Shown here: in pieces, positions 8,506-16,992 of the stretch | Layout: the number at the start of each line of letters is the position of its first letter | Numbering within the stretch: the first letter of the stretch is position 1 | From: Akkermansiaceae bacterium | GTDB taxonomy: Bacteria > Verrucomicrobiota > Verrucomicrobiia > Verrucomicrobiales > Akkermansiaceae | NCBI GenBank assembly: GCA_029242935.1 | Contig: JAQWSX010000194.1 | Location: 1 to 40,197, forward strand | Reading direction: 5' to 3' | Length of the DNA: 40,197 nucleotides | Translations under genes and position numbers: made by a program | The notes under the pieces: generated by a model | Told to the model about the DNA's origin: nothing | The model's input: only the letters and a program-made list of their open reading frames with translations | Database searches by the model: none

Positions 8506-8529
8506 ATCTTAACCTATTAATGTTAAGAT
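8506..8529. promoter_or_regulatory. Perfect 8-bp inverted repeat (ATCTTAAC / GTTAAGAT)
   Basis: The arms at 8506-8513 and 8522-8529 are exact reverse complements separated by 8 A/T-rich bases. No T tract follows, so an operator or A/T-rich upstream element is more likely than a terminator. It lies about 100 bp before the start of the pilin-like gene. Confidence 0.4.
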
Positions 8530-8592
8530 GGTTGTGGGGGATTTGCTGCATGTCACCCCCCGTTTTTTTCGAGAACTGGGTCCATTTCATGG

Positions 8593-8621
8593 TTGTCACG
8601 AGTTCACAATGTGTTTACATA
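8593..8621 (+). promoter_or_regulatory. Possible promoter of the pilin-like gene
   Basis: TTGTCA at 8593-8598 (5 of 6 matches to the sigma-70 -35 box) and TACATA at 8616-8621 (3 of 6 to the -10 box) are 17 bp apart. Transcription would begin near 8628, only two or three bases before the ATG at 8631, implying a leaderless or nearly leaderless mRNA. The -10 match is poor, so this is tentative. Confidence 0.3.
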
Positions 8622-8630
8622 GTGTTCATC

Positions 8631-11600
8631 ATGAAAGCACACAATGTTCGACATGCGATCAAGGGATTCGCCCTGATTGCCACGATATCTGTTCTTCTCC
8701 TGCTCACGATGGTGGCCGTCGCATTTCTTTCGCTCTCGGCTCTTACGGTAAAAACAAGCCGATTTGAATGGGCACAAGAGGAAGCGCGGGCAAACGCCCG
8801 GCTGGGGCTGATGATCGCCATTGGCGAGTTGCAGCGGGATTTGGGTCCTGACCAGCGGATAGCAGTTAGCGCCTCACTTCTTGATAGTAATCCAGACACT
8901 CTTGCAATCGAGGGTGTCAATAATGAGCAGTGGATGGGGGTGGTCAGTTCACGATTTGAGCAAAACCAGAATGGCAGTCCCTTCACGAGGGACATGGACG
9001 ACGGAGGGTTACACGATGCGCGGAATGGCACGAATTTCCAGGTGCGGGATCAGGTTACTAATTACCTCGTCAGCGGTAACGAGGGCGGCCGGGACAAGAT
9101 GCGAGGGGCCCGCCAGTATCAAGATGCGCTGACTGAGAATCTGCCCCTTGGGAAAGATGTTGTCGAAATTGTGTCGCGAGGGTCGGTTCGTAACCCCCGT
9201 GACTTTGTGCGTGTTCGTAAGGTGGTAACTGAGAAGCCTAGATTGACTCCTGACGGACGAACCGAGATTCGTCCAAACGGCGGTTATGCGTGGTGGGTTC
9301 AGTCCAACAACCAGAAGGCCCACGTCGGACGCCCTGACACCCACAGAAATAGCCCTATTGATCACAACAATGGGACGGGAATGCAGCGAATGCTCCATCC
9401 ACAGGATACCGAACCTTTTGTCATTGAAGGAATTGCGCAGGGTCAGGAAAATCGTGATACACGGGTGCTTACACCTAAAACCTTCACCATTATCAGTGAG
9501 TCCAACCGTATCGGAGTGCTGAATAATTTCCATGCGATGACGAGCTTCTCCAGTAGCGTGATCTGTAACGTTCGCGATGGTGGATTAAAAAAGAACCTCT
9601 CTGCTTTCCTTCACAACTCGGACAATGGACAAGCCCCGGAGATCCGTGATTTAAATGATCCCAGCCGACCTTGCTACATCGGAGTTTCTCCCGATGACTT
9701 CCTGATTGGACCTCCGAACGAGCGCTATGCGGCCATCCGCGATGTAGATTTCAATGACACCCAGTTGCAGGATATTGCTCCGACTTTCGAGCTGCTCTGG
9801 AACTGGGCGAACCTCGCAAACGAATTTAGTTTTGGTTATGCCTCCACCGGAATTCGTGAGCAGAAAATCTGGCGGGGAGCGCCCTCCCGTAATGGTGGTG
9901 CCAATGTCTATGACGTGGAAAATCTTCGTCCAGCGGACCCCCGGAACCTTTCCACGATTAAGATCACGCCTGTGATCGTTGAAGCCTGTGCTTATTACAA
10001 TCTGGCAACCTACCCGAGAGGGACTGGTTCCGAGCAAGAGCATGCTCTTCGTCTCTGTATTTACCCGCGGATTGGACTCTGGAATCCTTACAACGTCGAG
10101 ATGCGTCTCGATAAGCCGATGCTTCTTCAACTCTTCCTGAATGGTAAGAAAACAGTGGAGTTTGACGGCAAAGTGAACTTCACCCGTGAAATTTACTTCG
10201 GGGGACGCCGCAATACCTTTGACGGCCAGTATGGCGGGCAGGTTTACTTTAAGCTTCCTGCGGTGACTATTCCTCCTGGTGAGACTTTTATTTTCTCGAT
10301 GGGTGGTGCCCCTCGTGAACTCAATATCAACCAGTTTGGAGCTAATATTCTTCAAGCCCGCGAGGCGCCTTCATCGGACAGCTATCTTTTCAAGGACTAT
10401 CTCATCCCTAATCTTAGCGGCAGTCGCGCATCATACGCCCGGGACGAGGATAATAAGGCATCCGAGTTGATGCCAACTCCTCCAACTTCATATCGGGAGC
10501 GCCCACTGAGCTACAAGGAACACGGTGCAGATAACTACATGTTCATGCTCAAGTATCTGCAGAATAATCCTAATCCCACGATTTCAAGTTGGCGGAATGA
10601 GCCAGCTCTTGTGTATGCTAGTGTGTCGTTGCAGGCTGGAGGCGGAGATGAATTTCCACTCGAGTGGCCTACTGGAACCGAAGGTGTCGTTCACCAGTTG
10701 ACCGGCCCCGGTGATCATGTCGATGCAGGAAATCCTCCTCACCCATACTCGCGGGATGGATTCCGGGTTCGCTGGCTTGATGAGACCGCCTCAAACAAAG
10801 GCGTTAACAATGAATTATTCCTCCAAGAAGCTCCGCTTGGAAATTGGAACCTCCGTGCTTCTTATATTTGTCGTAATCCTTACGATAATCTAACCAACCG
10901 AGCGCCGTACTTCCACGGGATATACACCCGCGATAATCCGAGTGACGAACTCAGTTGGGATAACCTGAACCCGGTTCTGCGTAACGGATTCCAAACCGGG
11001 TTCCCTTTCGGGAAAGCCAACTTCGGGGTTGATACGGTGGTTGCCTTTGAAGTCCCTACTCGGGAAGTCGGGATTCCTTCATTGGGTTACCTCCGTCACC
11101 TCCAGTTATCCGAGTATGTCTGGCACCCGAGTTACACGATCGGAACCTCAGTTGCTGACCCCAAAGTGCCAACCACGGGAACCATCCCAACTGAGATTCC
11201 CGGGAATAATCGAGGGTGGTCTGCAGCGGGACTGGGAACCGGCTACTGGGCCCAGCTCTTTAGCGACATTGTATTCTACCTACCGGAAAAAAATCACTTA
11301 ATCTTCGATATGAGCTATGAGGTGAACCATAATCTTTGGTCTGACTTCTTCCTTACTGGAGCAACTCAAAACCAGGTCGCCAACTTTGCCCAAGATCCGG
11401 TTCGAAGCCCCCTCAATAACGGCAACCTAAGACTTTGGGATCGCAACGGAGACCCGACCAATGATTTGAATGATCTGTTCCGCGCTGCGGGACGTCTCAT
11501 GATCGATGGTGGATTCGATGTGCACTCTACCAACAAGGAGGCCTGGAAGGCTTTGCTCGCGACGACTCGTGATACCGGTTATGGCTCACCAAACCGGACT

Positions 11601-12272
11601 CCGTTCCCCCGCACTCTCTTCCCGCAGGGTCAGGAGAACGACAAGGCTGAGTATTCCACCAAGGTGTTCACTGGTTTTCGTAGTCTGGGTGATCAAGAGA
11701 TTGACTCGCTAGCTGAGGCCATCGTCCGCGAGGTCAAGGTGCGCGCTCCATTCTTCGGGCTTTCCGATTTTGTGAATCGTCGTCTTACTGAAGATCCGAC
11801 TGGTCGCAACGGTGCCATTGAGGCTGCCCTCGAGCAGTCACTCCCCAACCGTGGTCAGAATCAGCAGTTCCCAATCGCTAAGCAGAGCCTTCCCAATCAG
11901 GGTGCTTTGGTTGCTGAGGGTAATCCCCGGCAGTCCGATCTCACTCGCAGTGATCAGCTTCTCAAGCCAGCCTCCACTGGTTACGGAACTCCTGGATATA
12001 TTACTCAAGGTGACATTCTCCAAGTGATCGGTTCGGGACTCTCCGCTCGCTCGGACACCTTTACGGTGCGTTCCTATGGCGAGTCCCGTGATATTAATGG
12101 TAAGATCCTCGCGAAAGCTTGGTGTGAGGCTATTGTTCAGCGCACCCCAGAGCCCGTTAGGCCTGATCAGGTCACCGGATTAAACCCACGTGTCCCCGAG
12201 GACGGTGAGGTTAATTTTGGACGTCGCTTCCAGATTGTTTCCTTCCGCTGGCTCCATGCCGACGAGGTTTAG
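8631..12272 (+). CDS. Very large pilin-like secreted protein (Verru_Chthon cassette protein A-like)
   Basis: With the ATG at 8631 the product is 1,213 residues. It opens with a short basic segment and then KGFALIATISVLLLLTMV, a prepilin-type N terminus (small residue, Phe, then a roughly 20-residue hydrophobic helix), followed by a conserved-looking helical region (RLGLMIAIGELQRDLGPDQR). The remainder is a long extracytoplasmic domain rich in Asn, Gly, Pro and aromatic residues with no motif I recognise. Size and N terminus resemble the Verrucomicrobia-specific 'Verru_Chthon cassette protein A' family, but its usual small pilin-like partners are not seen next to it. It may be assembled or secreted by a type II/IV pilus-like machine. 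The frame is open 37 codons further upstream, but those residues would place a second hydrophobic stretch before the prepilin motif. A strong terminator follows. Confidence 0.75.
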   Translation: MKAHNVRHAIKGFALIATISVLLLLTMVAVAFLSLSALTVKTSRFEWAQEEARANARLGLMIAIGELQRDLGPDQRIAVSASLLDSNPDTLAIEGVNNEQWMGVVSSRFEQNQNGSPFTRDMDDGGLHDARNGTNFQVRDQVTNYLVSGNEGGRDKMRGARQYQDALTENLPLGKDVVEIVSRGSVRNPRDFVRVRKVVTEKPRLTPDGRTEIRPNGGYAWWVQSNNQKAHVGRPDTHRNSPIDHNNGTGMQRMLHPQDTEPFVIEGIAQGQENRDTRVLTPKTFTIISESNRIGVLNNFHAMTSFSSSVICNVRDGGLKKNLSAFLHNSDNGQAPEIRDLNDPSRPCYIGVSPDDFLIGPPNERYAAIRDVDFNDTQLQDIAPTFELLWNWANLANEFSFGYASTGIREQKIWRGAPSRNGGANVYDVENLRPADPRNLSTIKITPVIVEACAYYNLATYPRGTGSEQEHALRLCIYPRIGLWNPYNVEMRLDKPMLLQLFLNGKKTVEFDGKVNFTREIYFGGRRNTFDGQYGGQVYFKLPAVTIPPGETFIFSMGGAPRELNINQFGANILQAREAPSSDSYLFKDYLIPNLSGSRASYARDEDNKASELMPTPPTSYRERPLSYKEHGADNYMFMLKYLQNNPNPTISSWRNEPALVYASVSLQAGGGDEFPLEWPTGTEGVVHQLTGPGDHVDAGNPPHPYSRDGFRVRWLDETASNKGVNNELFLQEAPLGNWNLRASYICRNPYDNLTNRAPYFHGIYTRDNPSDELSWDNLNPVLRNGFQTGFPFGKANFGVDTVVAFEVPTREVGIPSLGYLRHLQLSEYVWHPSYTIGTSVADPKVPTTGTIPTEIPGNNRGWSAAGLGTGYWAQLFSDIVFYLPEKNHLIFDMSYEVNHNLWSDFFLTGATQNQVANFAQDPVRSPLNNGNLRLWDRNGDPTNDLNDLFRAAGRLMIDGGFDVHSTNKEAWKALLATTRDTGYGSPNRTPFPRTLFPQGQENDKAEYSTKVFTGFRSLGDQEIDSLAEAIVREVKVRAPFFGLSDFVNRRLTEDPTGRNGAIEAALEQSLPNRGQNQQFPIAKQSLPNQGALVAEGNPRQSDLTRSDQLLKPASTGYGTPGYITQGDILQVIGSGLSARSDTFTVRSYGESRDINGKILAKAWCEAIVQRTPEPVRPDQVTGLNPRVPEDGEVNFGRRFQIVSFRWLHADEV

Positions 12273-12305
12273 TCCTTGCTGTAGTAAGAGAATTTTTTGC
12301 CCCCA

Positions 12306-12338
12306 AAGGCTTCGGTGTCCCGGAGCCTTTTTATTTTT
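12306..12338 (+). terminator. Rho-independent terminator after the pilin-like gene
   Basis: A 10-bp stem (12306-12315 with 12320-12329, including one T-G wobble) closes a 4-base loop and runs directly into a nine-base tract of T with a single A. It begins 33 bases after the stop codon and separates this gene from the thioredoxin-like pair. Confidence 0.85.
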
Positions 12339-12397
12339 CCACTCGACGGCTCGCCGTGGCTGGGTGAATTTGCTGAGAGATATTTATTTAAATTGTT

Positions 12398-13726
12398 ATG
12401 AAACCATTTCCCTTTTTTGCATCTGCGTTGATTGCCATCCCATTCTTGCTCCATGCCAAAGCCCCCAAGGAACTTTTAAAAGAGGCTCAGGCTAACGCGA
12501 CCCAGTCCAAGAAGGATGTTCTCATGATCTTTTCAGGCTCGGGTTGGCACCCCCAAAGCAAGGCTTTCGAAGAGAAGGTTCTTAAGACCGATCCATTTAA
12601 AAAAGCGATGGATAAAGACTTCGTGCAAGTGCTGTTCGAAGTGCCCCGGACACGGGAAGAAGCTCACAAACATATTCTCGAGCTCGAACAGGATTACCAT
12701 TTTAAAACCATCCCATCGGTGGTTCTAACCGATCTTAAGGGCAGACCTTATGCTTATTCGAGCGAGACCCGCGAAAATGCTGCCGAGTATTTGAAGCACC
12801 TTGGGGAGATGCATCAGGTCCGAGTGGATCGTGATAAGGCATTCGCTGCTGCCTTTAAAGAGAAGGATCTCAAGCGTGCGGAGCTTTACGTTAAGGCGCT
12901 GAAGGCTCTCCCTCAGAATTTCATTCGCGATTATTACGCTCCAGAGTTAACGCTTATTGCTGAGGCCGATAAAGAAGGGAAGACCGGTTACGTGGCTGAA
13001 ATCAAAAAAGCAGAAGCGCTCAAACAGGAGAAAGCACGCTATAACCTGATGTTCCGTGATAAGAAATATGACGACATTGTGAAAGCGTCCCAGAAGGATG
13101 GGGAAAATCTTAAAGGAGAGGATGCCCAGCGGATCAAGATGTATGAAGTTCAGGCTCTTTACTCTTTAAAGAAGTATGACGAAGCCGTAACGGCGGTTGT
13201 GGCAATGAAGAAACTTGCACCTGAGTCAGACCTTGGCAAGCAGGCCGACAAGTTCGGTGATCAGATCAAAGGGGCAAAAACCCGTGCTGCAAAAATAAAG
13301 GAAATGGCCAAGAATCCCAAGCCGCGTAAACCAATTGTCTCTAAGCCAGTTGCGATTGTCACTGATATCAATGAGCTGAAAAAAGATGCTAAAAAAGCAG
13401 AGGAAGATTTGGTCAAAGCAATCGCCAGCGAGAAGGATTTGCAGAAAGCCAAAGCTGAAGCAGATCAGAAAATAACCACGGCTGAGGCGGCTTTAAACAC
13501 GCTTCGTGATGCCGCAAAAAAAGCTGAGGTGGTCCTGAAGAATGCCGCAACGGAGCGTGAGAAACTAGCCCGTAAAGCTCAGGCCATGAAAGACGTGGTG
13601 GAAAATCACGAAGCGATGGAAAAGCGAAAGCGCGACATCAGCGAGCTGGAGAAGCGTGCTGCTGGTCTGCAAAAGCAGGCAGATGATCTCCGGAAGCAAG
13701 CCGACAAGATTAAGAAAGGAAAATAG
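12398..13726 (+). CDS. Secreted thioredoxin-fold protein with coiled-coil tail, no CxxC
   Basis: The 442-residue product has a signal peptide (MKPFPFFASALIAIPFLLHA) and a thioredoxin-like domain (about 25-140) of the kind found in secreted DUF255/thioredoxin_7 proteins, with FKTIPSVVLTDLKG matching the cis-proline strand. The redox motif is degenerate: the position that normally reads W-C-x-x-C-K is WHPQSK (50-55), so disulfide chemistry is not expected. Residues about 200-290 look like TPR-type helices (the YDEAVTAVVAMKKLAPESD repeat), and about 320-442 form a long Lys/Glu/Ala coiled coil. It probably acts as a periplasmic binding or scaffold protein. The next gene, a shorter paralogue, starts four bases after the stop. 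Confidence 0.7.
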   Translation: MKPFPFFASALIAIPFLLHAKAPKELLKEAQANATQSKKDVLMIFSGSGWHPQSKAFEEKVLKTDPFKKAMDKDFVQVLFEVPRTREEAHKHILELEQDYHFKTIPSVVLTDLKGRPYAYSSETRENAAEYLKHLGEMHQVRVDRDKAFAAAFKEKDLKRAELYVKALKALPQNFIRDYYAPELTLIAEADKEGKTGYVAEIKKAEALKQEKARYNLMFRDKKYDDIVKASQKDGENLKGEDAQRIKMYEVQALYSLKKYDEAVTAVVAMKKLAPESDLGKQADKFGDQIKGAKTRAAKIKEMAKNPKPRKPIVSKPVAIVTDINELKKDAKKAEEDLVKAIASEKDLQKAKAEADQKITTAEAALNTLRDAAKKAEVVLKNAATEREKLARKAQAMKDVVENHEAMEKRKRDISELEKRAAGLQKQADDLRKQADKIKKGK

Positions 13727-13730
13727 TTCC

Positions 13731-14618
13731 GTGTTTCGATCGGCCCTTGCCTTAGTGCTCATTCTCCCTCTTCAAGGAGGATGGCTCAGTGATCTTAAAG
13801 AAGCCAAGAAGCAGGCTTCTGAAGAAAAGAAGGACGTCTATGTGGTCTTCCTATCTACTGAGATTTCCGGGGCATGCGTTCAATTCAAGAAACGCGTGCT
13901 TTCCCAAGATTTGTTTCAAGCGGCCATTGCGGACCGTTTCGTGCCTGTTCTTTTGGATGTTCCTCTGAAGCAGACCCCCGGGATGGTTTCCCCTCTTGCT
14001 GCCAACCGAGTGGTGGCAGAGAATTTTGGAGTTGAGCGCTATCCGACGGCCTTTTTTCTCAATTCCAAAGGCCTCGTTTATGCGCGGGAAACCGGCGCCG
14101 CCATGAATGGGCCATTAAAGCACGCTGCCAAAGTCATTCGCCGTTCCAAGGATCAGGTGGCGAGATTGAAATCGATCGAAGAAGCTTATCAGAAGAATGG
14201 TCTCGAGAGGGCCAAGAGTCTGATGGCTCTAGTTAAGAGCACTCCTCGGGGTGCGGACCCTTCCCTCAACGCTGAACATCTTGAAGAGCTGGCGAAACTT
14301 GATCCCGATGATTCATTGGGCTTCCGAAAGGATCATCTTGCGGAGATGGGATTTGCGGATCTGGATCGTGCCATCAAGGAGGTTTTTCACAAGGATTCCT
14401 ATGATGAGGTGGTCAAATTGGTCGACGATTACGTTACCAGATTTGAACCTAAAGGAGCTCTGTTTCAAAAAGCTCTTTTTCCTAAGCTTGCTGCTTTAAA
14501 TCATGGTAAGCAAACGGCGGAAGCCATCAAGGCTGCTGAGGCAGTCATCGCGGTCGATGCTAATTCTTCGCACGGTAAACTGGCCACCCAAATTCTGAAG
14601 CGGCTTAAGTCGAAGTAG
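13731..14618 (+). CDS. Secreted thioredoxin-fold protein, paralogue of the upstream gene
   Basis: I chose a GTG start because it yields a signal peptide (FRSALALVLILPLQGGWL) and is preceded at 10 bases by an AAAGGA ribosome-binding site (13715-13720) lying in the end of the previous gene; the frame is open further upstream but overlaps that gene. The 295-residue product shares its neighbour's plan: a thioredoxin-like domain containing KKDVYVVFLSTEISGAC, a cis-proline segment (VERYPTAFFLNSKG), then helical repeats (YDEVVKLVDDYV). Only one cysteine sits at the redox position (SGAC), so at most it could form mixed disulfides. The pair is clearly an operon produced by duplication. The substrate and partner are unknown. 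Confidence 0.7.
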   Translation: MFRSALALVLILPLQGGWLSDLKEAKKQASEEKKDVYVVFLSTEISGACVQFKKRVLSQDLFQAAIADRFVPVLLDVPLKQTPGMVSPLAANRVVAENFGVERYPTAFFLNSKGLVYARETGAAMNGPLKHAAKVIRRSKDQVARLKSIEEAYQKNGLERAKSLMALVKSTPRGADPSLNAEHLEELAKLDPDDSLGFRKDHLAEMGFADLDRAIKEVFHKDSYDEVVKLVDDYVTRFEPKGALFQKALFPKLAALNHGKQTAEAIKAAEAVIAVDANSSHGKLATQILKRLKSK

Positions 14619-14630
14619 CGGGGCTGATTC

Positions 14631-15485
14631 TTAAAGCGCCCGGCCGTAGGAATCGCAGCGGTTGTGCCAACCCGGTCTCCAACGCGATTCACCGCGTTCT
14701 TGAGGAGAATTGGCAATTCGCAGATCGAGTCGTCTCTTGGCAGCTGCGCCAAATTCGCGTGCGGCGGCTTGTCCTGCCGGGACATTCTTCATCTCCATGA
14801 GCACCCATATTAGCCCCCAGCCTTGATTGTTATAGCGCTCGGTTGGGTTTGTTCCGTCGCCCTTAAAGTTGACGTAGTCAACTAAGGCATAAACGCCATT
14901 TGCGCTTGAGGCTACTTTGTCGTAATTCGCTTTGATGCGCGAGCGCTCGTGGGCCGGTGCGGCATGCATGATCCTGGGAAGAGCCGCCTGCGATTTGTAA
15001 GCAATGAATTCGGTTTGGATCGTAATGTTCGCCCCCAACCATTTGCGAAGGCCGGCCAACTGTGGGCCGTTGAAATCACGCATGAAGGGAGGTTTGTTAG
15101 GCCAAGGGCAATTGGGGTTTCGGCCAACTGCGGGGACCTGCAGACCTCGCTGCGTTGCGTAGTTGACGAACTCCGTCCAAGTCTCGGTCCAACGTCCGTT
15201 GAAACCTTTGGGATACCAGATGAAATGCCCGATTCCGAGTGATGGGAATTCCTCCCCGTCATTCCAATGAGTTAATCCGGTGACCTTGCCAGCTGATTCG
15301 TTTTGCCAAATTTTTTGACCAATCGATGATTTTTGTGCTGCGGTGAGCTTCAGCGCCCCGTCCTTCGGAGTAGTCGTAGGCTCAAGCGTTCGAGGTCCGG
15401 CCGGCCGAGGTTGACCAACTGGCGGGTCCGCCGAGCAGGCAGACATGAGGCAAAGGATAGGCAGAACGAATCGAGCAACTTGCAT
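14631..15485 (-). CDS. Lipoprotein with a lysozyme-like motif
   Basis: With the ATG at 15485 the 284-residue protein has a lipoprotein signal (MQVARFVLPILCLMSAC, lipobox M-S-A-C) and a proline-rich linker. The N-terminal half contains IWQNE, followed 22 residues later by LGIGHFIWYP. A catalytic Glu followed by a G-I-G-H segment is the pattern of GH24 (T4-type) lysozymes, so peptidoglycan cleavage is plausible, but the rest of the sequence does not let me assign the family. Conserved-looking blocks further on include ALVDYVNFKGDGTNPTERYNNQGWGLIWVL. A TTG 12 codons upstream also opens the frame but would disrupt the signal. It is divergent from the DUF3147-like gene, with 35 bases between the starts. 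Confidence 0.65.
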   Translation of the reverse strand: MQVARFVLPILCLMSACSADPPVGQPRPAGPRTLEPTTTPKDGALKLTAAQKSSIGQKIWQNESAGKVTGLTHWNDGEEFPSLGIGHFIWYPKGFNGRWTETWTEFVNYATQRGLQVPAVGRNPNCPWPNKPPFMRDFNGPQLAGLRKWLGANITIQTEFIAYKSQAALPRIMHAAPAHERSRIKANYDKVASSANGVYALVDYVNFKGDGTNPTERYNNQGWGLIWVLMEMKNVPAGQAAAREFGAAAKRRLDLRIANSPQERGESRWRPGWHNRCDSYGRAL

Positions 15486-15520
15486 AACTGGTAGAATGCG
15501 ATCAATGTCGACACATCGCA

Positions 15521-15931
15521 ATGGACAAAAACGAACTTCTTAAAGTCCTCACGCCCAGCTCTCAGGATGTGGTGAAGATTTTTCTCACAGCGGTCATTAT
15601 TCTTATCGTGACCAAGCTTCAGCTATTGAGCGACCGGCTTTCAGCTCTCCTCATCGCCCTTCCGCTCACCTCTATCCTCGCGATGATCTGGATGAGGCAT
15701 GAAAGCAAGGTTCCCGATCAGGCCACTCGGATTGAAAGCATTGCTAATCATGCCTACTATACCTTTTGGTTTGTCCTGCCGACTCTTCCGATGTTTCTTG
15801 TCATTCCATGGATGCTCCGTAAAGGCCACGGCTTTTATTTTACCCTTTTTGTAAACGCTACACTCACAACTGCTCTCTTTTGGCTGTTGGTGGTGACTCT
15901 TAAAAAGTTTACCAATATCGAGCTGATGTAA
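15521..15931 (+). CDS. DUF3147-like small membrane protein
   Basis: This 136-residue protein has four hydrophobic segments; LSALLIALPLTSILAMIW and YYTFWFVLPTLPMFLVIPW match the conserved helices of DUF3147 proteins. The biochemical function of that family is unknown to me. It is the first gene of a tightly coupled operon: its TAA overlaps the next ATG by one base, so translation of the DUF2891 protein is probably coupled to it. The start lies only 35 bases from that of the divergent lipoprotein gene, so the two promoters must overlap. Confidence 0.75.
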   Translation: MDKNELLKVLTPSSQDVVKIFLTAVIILIVTKLQLLSDRLSALLIALPLTSILAMIWMRHESKVPDQATRIESIANHAYYTFWFVLPTLPMFLVIPWMLRKGHGFYFTLFVNATLTTALFWLLVVTLKKFTNIELM

Positions 15932-16992
15932 TGAAGTTTGCCTGCCTCCTTTTTTTAACCGCAATGTCACTCCCTGCGCAAAATCGTCTCTCCGAAGCTG
16001 ATGCCAGTCGCTTCGTTGACCTCGCTCTTGCCGGGCTTAATCGGGAATTTCCCAATAAGCCGGGAAACGTTTTACGTTCTCCAGAGGATGCTAAGGCTCC
16101 TAGCCAACTCACGCCTGTCTTTTTTGGCCACTTCGATTGGCATTCGTCGGTGCACGGGCACTGGACTTTGGTTCGTCTCGTCCGGCTTTTCCCAAAGGCG
16201 GAATGGAATCAATCCGTGCGAGCGGAACTAGCCAAAAAGCTGACCCGCGATGGCTTGGCAAAGGAGGCGGCTTACTTGCAAAAGAATCCTTCCTTTGAAC
16301 GCATGTATGGTTGGGCGTGGGCTTTGCGCTTGGGGATCGAACTTCGCTCCCTTGATGATGCTCAAGGGAGGGAATGGGCTTCCTTTTATCGCCCTGTCGA
16401 AGAGGCGATCGTAGCGAATGCTAAGAGCTATCTCCCCAAACTCGATTGGCCAATCCGATGTGGCTTCCACCCTGAATCATCCTTCGCTCTCGGTCACTTT
16501 TTGGACTGGGCTCGTGCGACTGGAGATCAGGTCTTCGTGGATCTCTTGGTCAAAAAGGCGAAAATGTTCTACCTTGGAGATGTGGATTATCCGGTCCGTT
16601 ACGAACCCAGTGGAAATGATTTCTTTTCGCCCGGGCTGAATGAAGCGGACCTCATGCGGCGGGTTCTCCCCGCTTCTGCTTATCGCGCTTGGCTGGAAAA
16701 ATTCTTTCCGGGTTTTGAGCTGGGGAATCTCACCACGCCGGTCACCGTGAGTGATTTTAAAGATGGCCATTTGGTTCATCTTGTTGGTTTGAATTTGAAT
16801 CGGGCATGGAACTTGCGCGGAATTGCAAGTGCATTGGAAGGGGACCCAAATCCTGTGCTTTTGAAGATCGCTGAGGCTCACGAAAAGGTGGGACTACGCG
16901 ATGCTATTAGCGGTCATTATGAAGGCGATCACTGGTTGGGAACCTTTGCGGTTTATCTTGTAACCGGAGCCGGAGAAACTGGAAATAAATGA
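15931..16992 (+). CDS. DUF2891 family secreted protein
   Basis: The 353-residue product has a short signal peptide (MKFACLLFLTAMSLPAQ) and then the hallmark FFGHFDWHSSVHGHW (about 68-82) of DUF2891. Further family-like segments are YGWAWALRL, HPESSFALGHFLDWA and HYEGDHWLGTFAVYLVTG. The alternating aromatic and histidine helices suggest an alpha/alpha-barrel-type fold, possibly a glycan-active enzyme, but no activity is established to my knowledge. It overlaps the upstream gene by one base and the downstream PaaK-like gene by four (ATGA), which indicates translational coupling of all three. Cellular location, inferred from the signal, is the periplasm or outside. Confidence 0.85.
   Translation: MKFACLLFLTAMSLPAQNRLSEADASRFVDLALAGLNREFPNKPGNVLRSPEDAKAPSQLTPVFFGHFDWHSSVHGHWTLVRLVRLFPKAEWNQSVRAELAKKLTRDGLAKEAAYLQKNPSFERMYGWAWALRLGIELRSLDDAQGREWASFYRPVEEAIVANAKSYLPKLDWPIRCGFHPESSFALGHFLDWARATGDQVFVDLLVKKAKMFYLGDVDYPVRYEPSGNDFFSPGLNEADLMRRVLPASAYRAWLEKFFPGFELGNLTTPVTVSDFKDGHLVHLVGLNLNRAWNLRGIASALEGDPNPVLLKIAEAHEKVGLRDAISGHYEGDHWLGTFAVYLVTGAGETGNK

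Larger units (their letters stand above)
8322..8630. other. 309-bp intergenic region rich in inverted and direct repeats
   Basis: No convincing gene is present. The second half holds three TTCCGC half-sites, a perfect 8-bp inverted repeat and a possible promoter close to the start codon of the pilin-like gene; each is listed separately. The concentration of symmetric motifs suggests that the large gene downstream is tightly regulated. Confidence 0.6.

Noticed and set aside
8520-8630. Upstream extension of the pilin-like gene to 8520
   Set aside because: The added residues include an extra hydrophobic, cysteine-containing stretch before the prepilin motif and overlap the probable operator and promoter.
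9009-10355. Two long minus-strand frames opposite the pilin-like gene (9009-9533 and 9651-10355)
   Set aside because: Both are antisense to a continuous 1,213-codon frame, with no recognisable domain, signal peptide or ribosome-binding site.
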